Positions 1 through 11,800 of a stretch of DNA of 64,000 nucleotides are shown here, piece after piece. The translations under genes and the position numbers were made by a program. Within the stretch, counting starts at the first letter, position 1, and every line of letters starts with the position of its first letter. The notes below the pieces were generated by a model. It ran no database searches. It had not been told where the DNA came from and worked only from the letters and a program-made list of their open reading frames with translations. This DNA is from Volvox africanus (taxonomy: Eukaryota; Chlorophyta; Chlorophyceae; Chlamydomonadales; Volvocaceae), in the NCBI GenBank assembly GCA_030268105.1, contig BSDZ01000078.1:7201501-7265500 (forward strand), written 5' to 3'.

Positions 1-258
1 TATTCCTTTTGTTCTACTTCCTGGTTTCCTGGTACCCGTGGTCCTGGCAATCCACTCGAATACATACCAACTCGTCTTCTCCTTACTCTTGTCTCTTACT
101 TTAGCTGCGGCATCAAGTTAGCTAGTTGCATTTGTTCGTCCTTGACATGGCTTTCACGTCATTCGCATACTGACAACCTGTTCCCTTTCATCATTACAAC
201 TCTCCCCCAATCTAACATATATACATATACGTCCCCCTCGTCCCGCACCTCACCTCAC

Positions 259-3200
259 CTGGAGCAGCGGTGTTGACAAGGCAGGTAATGCTCGGGCCGC
301 AGCAGTCGGATCGGCCTGAAATGCCAGTTTAGGTGGCAATTGGAGAAATACGAAAAGTATGCCCTAAGGAAAAAGTGTGTAAAAATACCCATATGGACAT
401 CCGCCCGGGATACGCTATAAGGGTCCGCGTTGCAAGCATGAGGCGATAGGGTTTCCAGTGACATCCGCATCAACAGATGGGAGGTAGCAGAAGCAGGATG
501 AATTCGCGTCTTTCCAACTCCCTCTCTACCCTATCCCGAAGCCTGATATCACCTTGATGAGCGGTACCATACTCTCCAGCACCAGATTGAGCGCCTCCTC
601 TCCGCTGCAGGCCAACAAACCCAGCACCCCGCCATATAGGGAGTCGGCCAAGGACCCTAAAACCTCCGCAGGGACTCGTGGGGCAAGACTTGCCAGAGCA
701 CGGCAAGCACCTGCACGGATGGAGAAGACCACCAATCTCAAAATTTCCAAAAAAGCCGGAAAGGACACAGAACGAAATGAAGGAGACGGGGATGGAGGAG
801 GTATGGAGGGGGGATGGAAGAGACACGGAAACTAGTATGGATGCAGATAATACTAAGATTTGGCCGGAGGGACTACAGCGGGTTGACTAATGACAAACAA
901 GAGAGTCACAGGAAACAGGCAAGGTGCCCGTGAAAACGGCCAGATGATACGACAATTTAGTGCGCAGTAGACCCGGATGGCGGTGTTCACACCACCGCGG
1001 CTATAGGAGAGCTATATGCATCATGGATAATTAAAGTGCCACCCCATATACGTCCTCCAGCGCTCGATACCTGTTCGCGCCCCATTACGCCACCTGACCA
1101 AACCCACCAATCTTTACGGGCGATGGCAAATTGCTATTGAGCCCTGCAGCCGCAGCCGCCAGCAACGGTCCCTGATGGTCGGGCCGGAGGATGGGCTGCA
1201 GCCGGGCCACCAGCCACATTGCCCGTCCCACCAGCAGTGGGTTAATGAGGGGCCCCTGAGGCTCATCAAGTGTTGATTCAGGACAATACGTAGGCGGGGA
1301 GTAATGACGGGATGCACACCCAATCAGATTGCTAGGACTCCGGCTGACGCGGGTGCGAGTTACGATGATGTAAAGCACACAGGACGTATTTGCGCTGGGC
1401 AAAGGATCTGTAGGATACGACACAAAGCGTTTCATAGAATTGAATTTGTGAGCAATCATCGTTGATGATGAAACCCTGGGAATAAATATGAGATAGGGGA
1501 ACAGCGCAGTGCTGTTGGCCAGCAGCGTCTTCTCCCACGATTGGGACATGAGATTCAAGGGACCGGCGCGCATACACGCCTGGGTTGGCAGTAGCACGCA
1601 GGCAGGACTGCACTGCACGCCCTCGCAGGTCACTGAGATTTCAGGACGTCGTGATCGGGACAGGGGCTCCGGTTGTCACAAATGATCAGGACTCAACCTG
1701 ACGGCACTGGTCACAGTGTCTGACGCTGAAGCTTCTTCTCCCGGCACCACCCCTATTATCACCTGCAAGTCCGTCCGCAGCACCTCATCCATCAGCCGCT
1801 GCAAACGGGATTGTAGATCGGCAATTGTAGCTCGTTGCCGGTGACCCCGGCCGCCTCCACCGCGGACGTCAGCGAGGCCCTCCGGGAAGGAAGCCGTACA
1901 GCAGCCCAGAGCCAACAGAGCTGCCTCGCGTAGCTTCCACCAGCCGGCCTGCTAACTCCGGCGGGGAAAGGGGGGAAGTAACCTGAGTACGGCAGCCGTA
2001 GGGAACAGAACCCGTGTACAAGTATCCTGAGAATCTATTTATAATTGTTGGCCCGTCCTCAGCTTACTTGTATATGTGGGATAGGGGGGCTTCATCCGTG
2101 GCCACTACCTGGCAGCCCCTACCTTCCCATGTATTTCGGGGCACCCGTTCACGAATGTTGATTACTCCGAAATCAGTGATTTTCCCACTAGGTGGTTCAG
2201 CACCCACCGCCAGCATCCAGTGGAATCTGCTGGATCCACTCCTGGTCGACTCGCAAATCGCTATAACCAGGGTCCTCACCGTCCATCAACATCGGGGGCA
2301 CATCCACCCTCAACCAGCGGAGGGAGTTTTATCCCGCTCTCCGTCAGGGTCGATCCTGTAACTTCCAGGGACATAGTGTCGTGCCTTACCGGTTGTGTCC
2401 GGACACTATATATTACATGTATGACCCCACAATCAGCTGGACAAGTTGTAATTAGAGATTTGTAATTAAATCCTTCTTTTCGCAAACACGCTTGTTGTCA
2501 GCCCAAGCACCAACCCAGGCACACCTGCCCTGCAGCCTGTGATGCTGCCGCCTCCTGGGTCCTCCGCTCCACTGCGTCCACCAGTGCACGAGCCGCTTCC
2601 AGGTTAAAGGCCTGCATTAATTTTGCCACGGATTCGAACCACAAATGGATGACCCGATCAGAGCGCTAGAGTTCTTGACGAGAAGGTAACGGCATGCCTG
2701 AAATGCGGCCTGAATGCTGTAACTGTACGACAGGTATGTGCTGGAAGCAGAGATGCCCGTCAATGAGCCGGTAGCTGGTGACATAGCATGGGGTTTAATG
2801 CATACAAACGACGTGTTACAGATCGCAACTTAGATCTCTGCATTCGCTCTCCCTTCTCATATGCTCCCTCCTCCCTCCCAAACCCCTAAAACGCTATTGG
2901 GGCCTCCTTCCTACCTGTCCCCACTCGCCAGTACTCGTACCCTGGAACACTCCGCACCTGGATCAGTGACTCAATGAGCAGCTCCCCACTGACCCTCACC
3001 GTGAAGGTGTTGTCCTCCTCGTCGGCAACATATTGTGCAGGATTTTCCAACCACTCAGTAGCCTGGCCGGCTGTCATCTGAACAAGACAGGGCCAGGGGC
3101 CGGGCAGGCGCCCACCGCGTATAACTATGTCGGAGCTCACATTACTATGCAAATGGGGCGCGGACGTGGGGGTGGTGTGGGGCCAAAGAATGGGATAGGG

Positions 3201-6200
3201 TCCTAGAATTCTGAATGGAACCGGATTCAAGTAACCATCATTTTGATGATACCGGGATGGAAGCCCTTGTGGCTCGCTGTGTGCGCTGGAGCTAAGTGCC
3301 AGCAAGCTGGGATACATTGAGCGCCGTGGTCTTGACGCGCACGCGAGGCGACCAAGCCGGTACAGGACATCATTTGAGCCAAATGAGGACATAGTGTTCA
3401 CAGGAATACCCGGGCTGTTGCTTGCAACATGCCGATTGCCGACACTGATGACGCAACAGTCAAACGGAACCGCTTGGAAAACGTTACAGGTCCGGACACA
3501 CAACTACGGTCGTTCCGTGCCGCATGATTCCAGTACTTATCCGGCGTAAAGACCACACCCGGCGTCGACGGCGTGTAGTCGCCCCAAGCTTTACATTTAC
3601 CGATAGATAATCCTTCACGCTTCTGTAGATTGAGTCCCCAATAGACAAAAGATAAATGAAACGCTTCGCGTGTGATGGGATCTTCTTTACCTGCATGTAC
3701 GAGACCACCAAGTACGACATCTCCGGAAGAGCCGGGCGAATGATTTTTGTGTATCTTGGCAACCCGACCAGCGCCATGAGGAGCTCGAATAACTGAGACT
3801 CATTGGGAAGTGAGAGCCGGGTTGCGAGGGAATAGAGGGTTACGTGGAGCGATCATCAGCTGAAACGAGCTAGACAGTATCCATAAAGACGCTGACTCTG
3901 GTAGCCACTGTTGTTGAATCTGACGTAAGGGTTCAGGATACAGGCGCCCCATCCAGCAGTCTGCGACGCCTGAGGTCGTCATCCAAGACCCACCGACAGA
4001 GGTTGTATGAGGTTGTGCCAAGCCCGTCTAAGGCCACGTTATCTGATGGCCAAGTGTCTGGTGCCGTGATTAGCTAAGTATTGTACGGCTCCTAAACCAC
4101 AACTAATCTTCAAGGCAATAGTGGAGGCGCTGTGGACCACATCCCGCCTTCCGGAATTACCAACCTGTGCCAGCAGGGATTCCAGGTCCAGTGTATTGCC
4201 TTCCGGGTCCATCTTCCCGTGCAGATCGCCCTCAGACGCCATACCCCCCTCCGATGGCTCCAGCACCAGGTGCATCTGGACATGCAGTACACGCAGAGGA
4301 AGTGGAGGGATTGGCGGGACAGGAAGGGAAAATGAAAACATACGAATGAGGAAACATATCTGCCGGCCAAGGAAACATTCGCAAGTCAGATTGGGGCGGG
4401 AAGCGGACCCAGGCAATCTAAACGTTATCCAGGTAATTGAAGGCAGGATGTCCCGTCTTGCATCACCCCAACAATTGGTGCCGTCAAGCACATCGGCCTT
4501 GGCCATAGACATTTCTAACGTACCTTCTTGCAAGTTGGATCCGCGTGGCCCTGCTGAAGACATGGTCAATAGACGGGTCGCACCAACCCCTACACCTTTC
4601 AGACATTCCTTATGTCCCATCGCCCCCTTGCTGACCCCAAGCAGCCATACCGCTATCCATGAAGTTGCATCGCACCCTGGATTCAATGCTTGTGATGTGG
4701 ATCGCCTCAGATCGCCTCATCCATCCTGGTCAATGCACCATCCATCCGACTCCTTCCCTCTTACCTACCTGGTATAACCCTAGCGAACTCGTGTACATCT
4801 CCCAGCTGGCTTGCATTATATGTTGAACATGCTGCTGTAGCGGTTTGCTGAAATATGAGACGAGTTGGGTGAGGGACTTGAGACACAGCATCCGAACCGC
4901 CCAACCCGAAGTGTCCTGGGCGGCCAGCCGAGTGGCAGGGGTACGGAGTCCAGTAGGGCAAACATGCATCATATCAGTAGAAACAAAGGATCGGTAGCCG
5001 ACTTAACATGACTATTGAGGGCAACGGAACCACTGAAAGGCGATATCAGGGATCGTGCTCGAACGACAACCTAATTGGGCATAAAAGAAAGGGCTCACTA
5101 CCATTCCGTAGGGAAGTCCATCTTGCCAAACGCCGCCCGTGCAGCGTCTTAGCCCTCATTAGCCCTCGTGTCGCTCCCACACTCTTAAAAACTGCCTTTC
5201 CTCATGCAGCACTAAACAGACCTAATCCTGGCACGTTGCACACGGATCGGCGATTATTCATATCGCCATAGATATGGGCACCGTATGGGCAGTGCGTCGT
5301 GTTTTCGAATGTTCGCGCGTCTGAGGCACGTGACCTGATATCACTCGGCGAGTTACCAATCTAACAACGCTTTTCAACCAGCAACCAGCTCAGGCTCGCG
5401 CCATACAGTATCATCCCCGTACACGTTCCGCTCCCATTCCTTCCTCGCCCTTCTGTCTGACTGTTCGTGCTTTGTTTCTGTATCTGCAGTTGCGAATAGC
5501 GAATATCCTGGACGTCCGTGTAGCGGCTGATGGCGCCCTTCGCTCAGTGCACCACAACCTGGCACTGCTCGCGCCATCCGCACCTGACCTCCCCGTTTCC
5601 ACAGTTTTGTGACCCTTCCCCGCACTGCCCGACCTGAATACTCATCGGCTGCGTAACCACCCCGCACAACAGCGGTAACCAGGGGTCCACTAGCGGCACC
5701 AAAAGATCCCGGACCTGAGCATTCAAGGGCCCACGGAAAAAGGGTTGAGTTCAGAGCAAATGCGCACACGAAGGATACAAGTGGATTCTGAGCTGGGACG
5801 CACGCAGAGCTAACTAAACGCATGTGGCCAGGTGGGAAAAGAGAGCAGGACATCACATATTTGGTCACGCTCATCCTTTTCTATTTTCAACGCTCACTTC
5901 ACCTGGCGCTGGTATACGGCCCCCATGACCGCCAATGATTTGATTATATCATAGAAGATGGACAATGCCGACGCCCGCAGATCCTCAGGGGTGGCCGGGC
6001 TGCTGTCGGCTGCCACGTGCAACAGCTCAGGGAGCAGGGAGCGAGCCAACTGGTAAGGGCGTGGTAAGGAAAGGGATTCTGAATGGAATGTGGAATTAGG
6101 GGAAAAGACAACGACAGAGCATAATGCCGGAAGGTGCATTGCGACTGCGGATCATACGGTTCCATGTGGCTGAGTTCAGAGAGTCCTGAAGCTCTGCACC

Positions 6201-6866
6201 GCCAATGGTAAAGCCAGGGTTACCATTAACCCAAACCCGTCAGCACCATCAAGGAAGAACCTAAACATTCCCCCCTCTACAGTTCCCTAAGCACTACTGC
6301 CCGCTCCCGTGGAAACTCCACCACGCACTCGCCTGGGGCAGGTAATGCTCGTCAATATCATCACTGAGGAGGGACAGACAGCAAATGGCGCCGTGCACCA
6401 GAGGTGTCAGGCTGACACGGTGGGAATGGATGGCACCGACTAGGTTTTCCACCAGCCCCGGCCAGCCGTCGGGGTCGGCCTTAGATATGGCCGCAATGCA
6501 CATGGCCACAGCCGTGCGGACCTTAGAGTTTGCATCAGACAACCCGTTGGGTAGGATCGCCTGAATGTTGGTCCGCTCCCCGCGAGGCAGCTCGGGGTCT
6601 TCAAACTTGAGAGCTTCAGCCGACCAATGCTTCTTGATCACCTGCTTCAATATTACTGCTGCAAGTTGCCGGACTCCCACGTCATTATTTGTCAGTGCGC
6701 CTTCGGTGGCGATGGAGGCGAGCGTAGAAGAAAAGCCAGGATGGCATACACCGCCTTCCAATTGCCGTTCTGCTGCCTTCCGTTCTTCCCCATCAACGGC
6801 GTAAAGGCAGCTCCGCAAGCAACGCACCATGCTCGCAATAGCTTCGCTTCCATTAGCACTTGCCAT
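259..6866 (-). CDS. IPO9: Importin-9-like nuclear transport receptor, 3' end outside window
   Basis: A karyopherin-beta family protein expected to carry cargo through nuclear pores under Ran control. I assembled 12 exons, all in phase: 6333-6866, 5903-6049, 5634-5714, 4769-4915, 4165-4275, 3691-3792, 2958-3077, 2525-2611, 1763-1948, 1108-1255, 553-710 and 259-315, giving 626 residues. The family is about 1000 residues long, so the C-terminal 40% lies beyond the left edge. The start ATG at 6866 opens an importin-beta N-terminal domain (residues about 30-110, with AAVILKQVIKKHW). Importin-9-like signatures follow: ALPEMSYLVVSYMQ, an acidic ADEEDNTFTVRV stretch, WWKLREA and EALNLVLESM. The first intron appears to use a GC donor (CAG|GCGAGT). 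Assignment to importin-9 rather than another importin rests on remembered family similarity. Exon edges are hand-called. Confidence 0.85.
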
Positions 6867-7327
6867 CCTGCCTTATTATATCTCGTAAATGCCACTTATA
6901 TAGGAGTCATTTTTCCAGGATCTATATATCATGTCAGGATTAGGGGTTGCATCGATAAGTCTTTAGCTCAAATCATAAAGGACCACTTGGCGGCAAAACT
7001 TGCCATCGGAATACGTACCAAAAACTGAAAACGCAAATGGAAAGGCAGAATGAAAAAGAAACCCAGACAAAACAAGTCAATAATCAGGCTATCAATAACT
7101 CCATATTAAAGAGCTGAGTCAATGTGCAATGAACTATTACAGAGGAACGGCGTTTGGAAGCGCAATCAAAAAATTAAACATGCCGTTAAAATATGTCAAA
7201 CCTCCTAGTATCGCATGCCGGTGTGACTCGTGCTTCTCACAGTGCTATCGTTTCCTCGCATTCGGACGTAACGAGTCGCCGTACAGTAACCAGACAATGC
7301 GTTGGAACCTGGCGCCCTGATGCGGTT

Positions 7328-7328
<1 letters not shown>

Positions 7329-7418
<90 letters not shown>
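7329..7418. repeat. (GA)n microsatellite with GGGA-rich end
   Basis: About 45 uninterrupted GA dinucleotides run from about 7329, then degrade into GGGAGG repeats up to about 7440. The tract lies about 460 bp upstream of the importin start codon. Open frames across it (Arg-Glu or Ser-Leu repeats) are artefacts of the dinucleotide. Confidence 0.97.
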
Positions 7419-7421
<3 letters not shown>

Positions 7422-7621
7422 AGGGAGGGGGGAGGGAGGATGCGACAACAGGCTTGACACTAAGGACCCGGAAGCCAGGCAAGCGCTCACATGCACTAAA
7501 GAAAATCACCATTGGGCAAGCAGCGAATGGCAGCAAGAGGGGTGGCGCCCTGACTATGGAGTGTAACCGTCAGGTTAACAGTGGCGAACGACTGCGAACG
7601 ACTGCAAGCGGTTGTCTACAA

Positions 7622-7984
7622 CTAAGATGATCCCCGATGTAACGCTGACGTGAACAGGAGGTTTCGCTGGACCGTAGCTGCCTGCATCAGCATGTCAGGT
7701 TGTGAGATCTCCCGACCTTGGGGTCCATCCGGTACAATCCTGTACGATATACTCTTGACAAGAGCAATAACTTGGAGTTGCCCAGTCCCTTGGTGACACG
7801 ACCCTCCGCAACCCACATTGCCAAATTGTGCCACGCCTTGCTTTTCACACTCTTCCACGTTTTCATCGCAGTGTTTGGACCGTTTTGAACAAAAGTTTAT
7901 GGCGCCAGGGACGGCACATTCCCTGGCACATCCACTACCTGCACGGCACTTAAGAGGATCATGACGGCTATGTTCTCGTGCCAT
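7622..7984 (-). CDS. Unrecognised cysteine-rich open frame (weak)
   Basis: A 120-codon frame in the gap between two real genes. Its N-terminal half has many cysteines, with motifs such as CRAGSGC, ARECAVPG, HCDENVEEC and CGGSC, at a density that could suit a disulfide-rich or zinc-binding fold. I do not recognise a family. There is no signal peptide and no supporting neighbour. Frames this long arise by chance in this GC-balanced DNA, so it may not be a gene. Confidence 0.15.
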   Translation of the reverse strand: MAREHSRHDPLKCRAGSGCARECAVPGAINFCSKRSKHCDENVEECEKQGVAQFGNVGCGGSCHQGTGQLQVIALVKSISYRIVPDGPQGREISQPDMLMQAATVQRNLLFTSALHRGSS

Positions 7985-8896
7985 GCTGTGTAGCTGATGG
8001 ACCCCGATGATGTGGACTGCTCAAGACAAGCAATGGATACCGAAGACTTTCGAGAAGCCGGTGCAAACCATTAACAGACCAGTCAGGACATGCGCATATT
8101 CCTCGGTCTGTGCTGGAGGGACGTTCCATATTAATACTGCGTTCGGCTCCTCTGGGTACGGATTATGAAGCCGGTAACAGCCACATCTCAGTAAAGTAAA
8201 AGTGGGAAAGTGGGAATCGGTCGGATCTCACCACACCACACCACACCACATCACGTTGCATGGAGCATTCCTACCGAGGAGGTCAGCCGTTCTGGCTATA
8301 CGGCGAGCACCCCGATCATCACCTTCGACACAAAGTTCCTAAAGAGACCTGCCTTCGTACGTCGTTCATGGTCATCCAGGTTCGTGGTCCTTTTTAACGA
8401 CGACTTTTCAAACCCAAACCCAACTTTTCAAACTCCCTGAGCAAACTACCATGCCCCCGATGCGCTACTGACGCCCACGGCCCCCCTAGTCTTGCCTTCC
8501 GGCGAGGTAGGCGGAGCAGGGGACAAGGGATCAGGATGATGTGTGCATAAGGGCGACATCACCCACAAAACACAGTTATTTGCAGGACCAGACATCTACA
8601 TCATGACGCAAACAGACTTTTCAACTGCACGAACCGATACAGCCACGCACACCAATAACAGCCCCTTTTCGTATCGCGCACCTAGACTTACAGGCGCCAT
8701 CCTGCTATGGCGCACACGCGCTGCTTATGACAAAGACCTGCTGGATTCTTCATAGCAGCAACCCGACGTACAATATTCGTACACGATTCCTAGAGCCCAT
8801 TGCAACGAACGACAACCACCTTGCAATGAAAACAAAGCGACTCATTTACGAACACCAAATTAAAAAAACCATGTTGAGTCACATGTCAGTATAGTA

Positions 8897-11800
8897 TTAA
8901 TAGTCCGGCAATGGTTCCTCGAAGCGTGTCAAGTCAAAACTTATGGTCTTGCTGCAACCCAAATCAAGGTCCCGGCATACACCCACCAGCGCGTCCGCCT
9001 TCTCGTAAAAAATGTCCTGTTGGGAAGTCAGTGAAGCAACGACGTTCACGATGTAAAGCGTAACAATACGCATGTCAGACCCTACAGGACCCTACAGCTG
9101 GTAAACACAGGTAGCCAACAGGTAAACGAGCGAGAGATCAGTAACACCTTTACAAATTGGAGAAGCTGCGTCAAGGTTTGCCCGCGCCTGGCTGGAAGAT
9201 ACAAGAGATGCGCTTGTCAGAGTTGAAGGCACAGCGGCACCTGCACGCAATGGATATCAGACCATACGACAACCACGATTAACAGCCACGATGGGGACTC
9301 ACATCGCGTGATCGCTTTCACACACCCTACCCTACCTTGAGGCTGATAACGATCGATTGGAAGCCTTGCGGTGAGTCACCTTCTTCCACGTGACTATCCA
9401 CCAGTGCGTCCTGGGTCCCAGCAGCTGCCGCGCCACGTGCCCGTGTGCGGCGCCGGATGTAGTGCGCCACACGGGCCACGTTGGTGGCATCCAGCGCCGC
9501 GTCCACCTCATCTAGCACGAAGAACGGTGATGGCCGAAAGCTATGAATAGCGAACAGCAGCGCCAGCGCGGCAACCGTCTTCTCGCCGCCTGTGGGTAAC
9601 GCGCCGTCCCATGAGATGTTCTTGGGCATCACGCTAAGTTTGGGCGCCCGTCAACGGCGGGTTTATATTCCGAGTACCTGCCTCTGACCCACATAGCGAC
9701 GCGACAGTGGCTGCTTTCAAACACCAGACACGGGCCTGGGAATGAATGAGACCTGGAGAAGAATGTAGGTTCGGTCGGGCGCATGGTCGCGTCGGTGCCA
9801 ACTTCATGCCTTCCTCGATGTGACGTGCTTTGCAAGCCCGTGTCTCACAGTGAGGAAGGCCAACCGAGAATGCATCAGTGGGTTGCTGAAATGTATATGT
9901 ACGAAGGCGATGGGAAAGTATTTCCCACAAAATTCCGAAACACGAGGACCACAAGATTTCAGCGCCACTGGTTCTCCCCGCGTGCTAAGCGTTTAGCAAA
10001 CACCACGCTTCGACCGCCCAACACTGCTCCCCTCGCCTTTGGGTTTCTACCCCAGCTCCCATGGTGAATCCTCCCTCCCTTGCCCGCCTGCCTCAGCGCT
10101 GGGTTGCTCACCGCTGAGCTGCTCCATATCACGAAAGCGCTTGGCTGGAGGAATGGCTGTGTACTTGATTCCCCCGGCGTACGGTTCCTCCTCATTCTCC
10201 AGGTGCAGGTACGCCTGGCCACCAAGCGGGTGGGTGGTGCTGCGGGTGAGGTCCTTATAGATGGCGCTGATCTGCGTGGACCAAAAAGGTGACGCGGAGA
10301 ATGTTCAATCAAAGGTTCAAGGTTCAATTAGGTTCAATGAAATGAAGAGGAAGACCAGAGCTTGAAATGCCTGAGTAATATAGGACACAACATCACGGTT
10401 GCTTCGTGTGCCTCCGATGTTCCCTGTACTTCCGGGCCCACCAGCCACGTTACAATTGAAAAAAAGAGCGCTCATCACCACCCATGGCGCGTTTGCCGCG
10501 GTGCCCTCTGTACCCACTTGCACCGCAGGTTGCAGCACCAGGCCGTCGCGACTTCCCACGAGACCATACCACGCAGTCTGTTTTGTCGTATCACCTATGC
10601 CACATATCCGATGGCGGTGCTCGCAGTTCGTGGTTCTTATTATAGCAAGACAGCCCTAAGTGAAAAGCTCTTGTCGCTTTTGCCCCTAATCAAAGGCTAC
10701 GTCCGTCGACAGTCCCATCGAAAGAAGCGATAAACCAAGGCGCGCATACCTGCTCGGCGATGTGTTGAAAGGCGGTGGTGAACAGGTCGTGGCGCTGGGT
10801 GCGCACCCGGTTGAACTCCTCTGCTGCAGCGGTGGCCTCTGCCTGAGCCACGTGGAGGCCTGCCAGCTGCGAAAAAGGGAAAGGAACATGGACGTAGAAA
10901 ATAGGCGAAGTGGGAGGGATATTCAGGAAGATGCATGACGATTAGCCCCTACCCGAACGGCAAACGAGCTCAGAAATCACACATGGTGTGATGTCATGGC
11001 ACAGGTCGCAATGTCGCATCCTCGACATATTCACAGGGGCACAACTAGCCATCGCCGTCGTCTCCTATCACCACAAGCACCCAAAGGAAACCCCATTCCG
11101 CCAAACCTTCACCTGCCCTGCAACCTCAGGGGACCCCGGGCTTTTCCCTAAAAGGTTATTGCTCAACGCATACCTGCTCCTTCTCGCGCTCTTTGACAGC
11201 CCCGTATTGATCCGCAGCGCGCATGTTGGGCGCAGCTTTGTCCAGCTCGCTCTGCAGCGCTGTAATTCGTTCTCGTATTTCCCCCTCCACACGATCACGT
11301 TCACGGGCAGTCTCGGCGGCCAGCTGCTGCCTGTTGCGGAAATAAACCACATGGTCCGCCCTGGTGAAATGTCCGTCGTGTCACCGGGAAACTGTACTGG
11401 TTTCTTTTTTGATTAAACCCGGAGAATAAGGTTGAGGCTGTCTGCCAGATTTTGGGTCACAGATAGTCACTAAGATTCGCAAATTCGCAGCCGGTGATAT
11501 GCCCGGTCTCAGTGTTGTCGGGTGAACGGATGAGGTGGGGTCCTGCATTGACAGGTCCTGCATCAGGGACTGCAGGGAAACGGATCTTGGGACTTTAATG
11601 GGAAGTTCGCTTCCTTGGAGGTAAGGTCCGCCTCTTCGCAGATACTACATTGGGGTAGACACACCTCGTGTCCCTTCACCCATGTTAAATTAAAAACCGC
11701 GAGGCGCTGTACCGCCCTACACTCAAGATATGCTCACAACCCGTCTTGCACACTAACGTACTTGCTTAGGCGTGAAGTGTCCAGCCGCTGCAGCAGCTCC

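Larger units (their letters stand above)
6867..8896. other. Intergenic region between importin-9-like and SMC1 genes
   Basis: This is the 5' flank of the importin gene and the 3' flank of SMC1. It holds a long (GA)n microsatellite at about 7329-7418 and a weak cysteine-rich reading frame (7622-7984, minus). I see nothing else that looks coding. A short CCACACCACACC run lies near 8230. Confidence 0.6.

Noticed and set aside
1332..1633. Frames at 1332-1633 and 2014-2485 as separate genes
   Set aside because: They lie in introns or antisense to the importin-9-like gene and lack any domain.
7193..7630. Long open frames of Arg-Glu or Ser-Leu repeats
   Set aside because: They are produced by the (GA)n microsatellite, which is open in several frames at once.
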